Source: Candidatus Gordonibacter avicola
GTDB lineage: Bacteria; Actinomycetota; Coriobacteriia; Coriobacteriales; Eggerthellaceae
Direction: 5' to 3'
Length of the DNA stretch: 64,000 nt
Assembly: GCA_019113915.1 (NCBI GenBank)
Contig: DXGM01000015.1
Coordinates: 1-64,000, forward strand
Position 1 is the stretch's first letter. Each line of letters begins with the position of its first letter. Below, one piece after another: positions 62,361 to 64,000 of this stretch. Both the position numbers and the translations under genes were made by a program. Below the pieces are notes generated by a model, which was not told the origin of the DNA, made no database searches, and worked only from the letters and a program-made list of their open reading frames with translations.

Positions 62361-62570
62361 ATGGCCGCTAACCAACAACTCGGCATGCGCATCAAGGACC
62401 TGCGGGAGGCCAGGGACTGGTCGCAGCGCGAGTGTGCGGATTTCCTAGGCGTGCATCATGTGTACCTGGCTGATGTCGAGCTGGGTAAGAGAAACCTCAC
62501 GCTCGCAAATATTGAAAAGATTGCAGCTGGTTTCGGCGTTACGTTGGAAGAGTTGTTCAAGGGCTTGTAG
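62361..62570 (+). CDS. Small XRE-family regulator, second of a tandem pair
   Basis: The 69-aa protein MAANQQLGMRIKDLREARDW... is closely similar in layout to the gene before it (REC/VECAEFLG-like HTH; VTLEELFKGL end). A recent tandem duplication; targets unknown. Confidence 0.85.
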   Translation: MAANQQLGMRIKDLREARDWSQRECADFLGVHHVYLADVELGKRNLTLANIEKIAAGFGVTLEELFKGL

Positions 62571-62611
62571 GCTGCGCTTCCACAGGTGCGACTCGCCCGC
62601 GCTGTCGCATA

Positions 62612-62793
62612 AAAATGTGACGCGCTGCGCGCTACTAATTACGCCACGAGGTGGCCACCCTCCCAACAACTATGACGAGGGCTTTTGTTGCATAACGTGT
62701 CAATGTCTTCAAGTCAGTCAGCCCGAGTCATGAGACAAAGGGCGTTGGAAAACTCGTGACGTACTAGCTAGCGCGATAGCGCGTCACACTTTT
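62612..62793. mobile_element. MITE-like element, copy B (182 bp)
   Basis: Terminal inverted repeats AAAATGTGACGCGC and (complement) AAAAGTGTGACGCGCTATCG. The left 70 bp match the right end of copy A and the right 80 bp its left end, so copy B is inverted and internally deleted. Confidence 0.7.
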
Positions 62794-62914
62794 GCCAACA
62801 GTGAAGAGTGACGTGTCGGCAGCCGGCGTGTTTCGTTTTTGCGGCTGTTTGTGGATGGCGGGCATGGCGGCGCGAAAGCGGGGCTACCATTCGAAATTGA
62901 CGAAATCGTAACTT

Positions 62915-62941
62915 TTAGCACTCTCGGCTTGACAGTGCTAA
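62915..62941 (+). promoter_or_regulatory. CIRCE element (HrcA operator)
   Basis: TTAGCACTC, 9-nt spacer, CAGTGCTAA: one mismatch to the CIRCE consensus. It places the Hsp20 gene under HrcA heat-shock repression. Confidence 0.88.
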
Positions 62942-62993
62942 TGGAACGATTTATAACAGCCGTGTACAGAGAAAACCGCACAGAAAGGCGCTT

Positions 62994-63034
62994 AGATTTT
63001 CTTAAGGTTCCCCTTGCGTACTTTAAGAAAATCT
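62994..63034 (+). other. 12-bp inverted repeat in the hsp20 leader
   Basis: AGATTTTCTTAA (62994-63005) and its complement (63023-63034) form a stem in the 5' leader, before the ribosome site GAGGAG (63046-63051), which stays outside the stem. It may stabilise or attenuate the mRNA. Confidence 0.5.
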
Positions 63035-63061
63035 AGCCAACACGTTGAGGAGATGATTAGT

Positions 63062-63526
63062 ATGGCCATGATGGTACCCATGCGGAGGAATCGCAACCTG
63101 CTGAGCGAGCTGATGTCCGATCCGTTCGACGCGTTCTTCGACGCGGCCGCCGCGCCCATGCAGGCGATGCAGAAGATGTCGCCTACGCTGATGCGCACCG
63201 ACATCAAGGAGACGGACGGTGGGTTCGAGCTCACCATTGACCTGCCCGGCTTCAAGAAAGAAGACGTGCAGGCCGAACTCAAGGACGGGCAACTCACCAT
63301 TACCGCGCAGACGCAGTCCGAGTCCGAGGACAAGGACGAGAAGGGCACGTACGTGCGCAAGGAGCGTTTCAGCGGGAAGTGCAGCCGCACGTTCTACGTG
63401 GGCGAGGACATTGAGGAAAACGATATCCACGCGAAGTTCGAAGACGGCGTGCTGAAGATCGACGTGCCGAAGAAGCAGGAGCAGCCCAAGCTCGAAGAGA
63501 AAAAGACCATCGCCATCGAAGGCTAA
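63062..63526 (+). CDS. Hsp20/alpha-crystallin small heat-shock protein
   Basis: The 154-aa product has the alpha-crystallin domain (LMRTDIKETDGGFELTIDLP, GFKKEDVQAELKDGQLTI, and GVLKIDVPKKQ; the usual A-x-x-x-n-G-V-L motif). It holds unfolding proteins. GAGGAG sets the ATG at 63062; CIRCE upstream. Confidence 0.95.
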   Translation: MAMMVPMRRNRNLLSELMSDPFDAFFDAAAAPMQAMQKMSPTLMRTDIKETDGGFELTIDLPGFKKEDVQAELKDGQLTITAQTQSESEDKDEKGTYVRKERFSGKCSRTFYVGEDIEENDIHAKFEDGVLKIDVPKKQEQPKLEEKKTIAIEG

Positions 63527-63551
63527 TCGAGGCGAGGCAATTAGCAGCATT

Positions 63552-63577
63552 GGAGGGCGGCCACTCGGTCGCCCTCC
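63552..63577 (+). terminator. Terminator of hsp20
   Basis: GGAGGGCG/CGCCCTCC stem with a 10-nt loop followed by TTTC. Confidence 0.75.
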
Positions 63578-63589
63578 TTTCATTCATTT

Positions 63590-63800
63590 TTTCGTTATTC
63601 AAAAAACGAACTAAGCGATTATCAATAATTCCCATTCGTTTTCGCTTTTCATTATTCGGTTTTCACTCTTCACTTCTCTTCACTCTTCCACCTCTTCCCC
63701 CCTCTTTCTGTCACTCATTTTTTCGTTCTTCATTTTCTCGTTTCTCATTTTTTTCGTTCTCACCTTGTTCATACTTTTTTTCTTGATCGTCATTTTTTGA
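63590..63800. other. Pyrimidine-rich non-coding tract
   Basis: About 200 nt of mainly T and C on the plus strand (TTCACTTCTCTTCACTC and TTTTTTCGTTCTT-like units). No gene or clear hairpin; it sits between the Hsp20 terminator and the parS pair. Confidence 0.5.
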
Positions 63801-63858
63801 CGGTTATTGCACGTATTCGCAGGTGATTCAGCGGGGGCATTCTTTTCATGAGCGAGAA

Positions 63859-63909
63859 TGTTTCACGTGAAACACTGGGTGTTTTAGCACAGATGTTTCA
63901 CGTGAAACA
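63859..63909. other. Two parS (ParB-binding) sites
   Basis: TGTTTCACGTGAAACA at 63859-63874 and again at 63894-63909, both perfect 16-bp palindromes 35 bp apart. This is the near-universal chromosomal parS sequence and marks origin-proximal DNA. Confidence 0.9.
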
Positions 63910-63963
63910 TACGCGTGACAGCCGTGCTATGATAGGGTCGCAATCGCGACGAAAGGGCTGGTC

Positions 63964-64000
63964 ATGGATGAGCGAACGAGGCGCGACGTCGAGACGTTTC
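63964..64000 (+). CDS. Start of a gene cut by the window end
   Basis: ATG followed by DERTRRDVETF after GAAAGGGCTGGTC; only 12 codons visible. Cannot be identified. Confidence 0.45.
   Translation, partial: MDERTRRDVETF

Overview
The window comes from an anaerobic, Gram-positive-type bacterium of moderate-to-high GC. Indicators are a three-gene pyruvate:ferredoxin oxidoreductase, rubrerythrin, a large SLH-domain surface protein, an HrcA/CIRCE-controlled Hsp20 and Actinobacteria-like codon use. Coriobacteriia (Eggerthellales-like) is my best guess by inference; no rRNA or other decisive marker is present. Three perfect or near-perfect ParB boxes (parS, 47.6 and 63.9 kb) suggest the origin-proximal part of a chromosome.

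Bases 1-30000 are an accessory/defence island. The left 17.8 kb is a unidirectional (minus-strand) locus of about 17 genes. Read in transcription order they are: a membrane-anchored beta-rich protein, a HerA/FtsK-like ATPase, a papain-fold (Tox-PL-like) peptidase with a small partner, a vWA-like lipoprotein, a multi-TM protein, a helical protein, an AAA+ ATPase, a short DegT-type aminotransferase-like protein, a PP2C phosphatase, an 894-aa unknown, a protein kinase fused to a RyR domain, two DUF4062 proteins (one broken), and finally a ribosomal-peptide precursor with its radical SAM/SPASM enzyme and two zinc-finger microproteins. Three promoters in this locus carry the same GCGCAATGG element 76-81 nt before a start codon, so the RiPP unit and the kinase/phosphatase units look like one regulon. 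I consider this locus the likeliest undescribed system.

Next come a nucleoside deoxyribosyltransferase-like protein with a DUF4062-STAND-TPR protein (18-21.5 kb), an AT-rich pair of a TIR-like protein and a chloramphenicol-acetyltransferase homologue (21.6-23.7 kb), an sce7726/sce7725 pair with a HigB/ImmA-type toxin-antitoxin (24-27.5 kb), a candidate type I toxin-antisense RNA locus (27.6-27.9 kb), YaaA and VapBC.

Bases 30-38 kb hold a 1359-aa surface protein (LRR, Ig-like, InlB-type repeats, SLH) with a LytTR response regulator and an AgrC-like sensor kinase upstream. Both the surface gene and the sensor gene contain long poly-G runs (12 and 11), typical of phase-variable contingency loci. 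An FHA protein and a Ser/Thr kinase lie between these and the porGD-A-B operon (38.8-42.1 kb), whose reading frames have absorbed short palindromic repeats.

Bases 42-64 kb are mostly ordinary chromosome: a flippase, an AAA/DUF4143 ATPase with three spaced operators, a PaaK-like ligase flanked by LysR-type genes, IMP dehydrogenase, an XRE/membrane pair, an NSS transporter, HipAB-like genes, M18 aminopeptidase, a ParE/Phd pair, rubrerythrin with a Fur-type box, carbonic anhydrase, an S41-like peptidase, a YfcE-like phosphodiesterase, small XRE regulators and Hsp20. Two diverged copies of a MITE-like element with AAAAGTGTGACGCGC terminal repeats and a duplicated terminator module sit in the gaps. 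I saw no tRNA, rRNA, CRISPR array or transposase gene.
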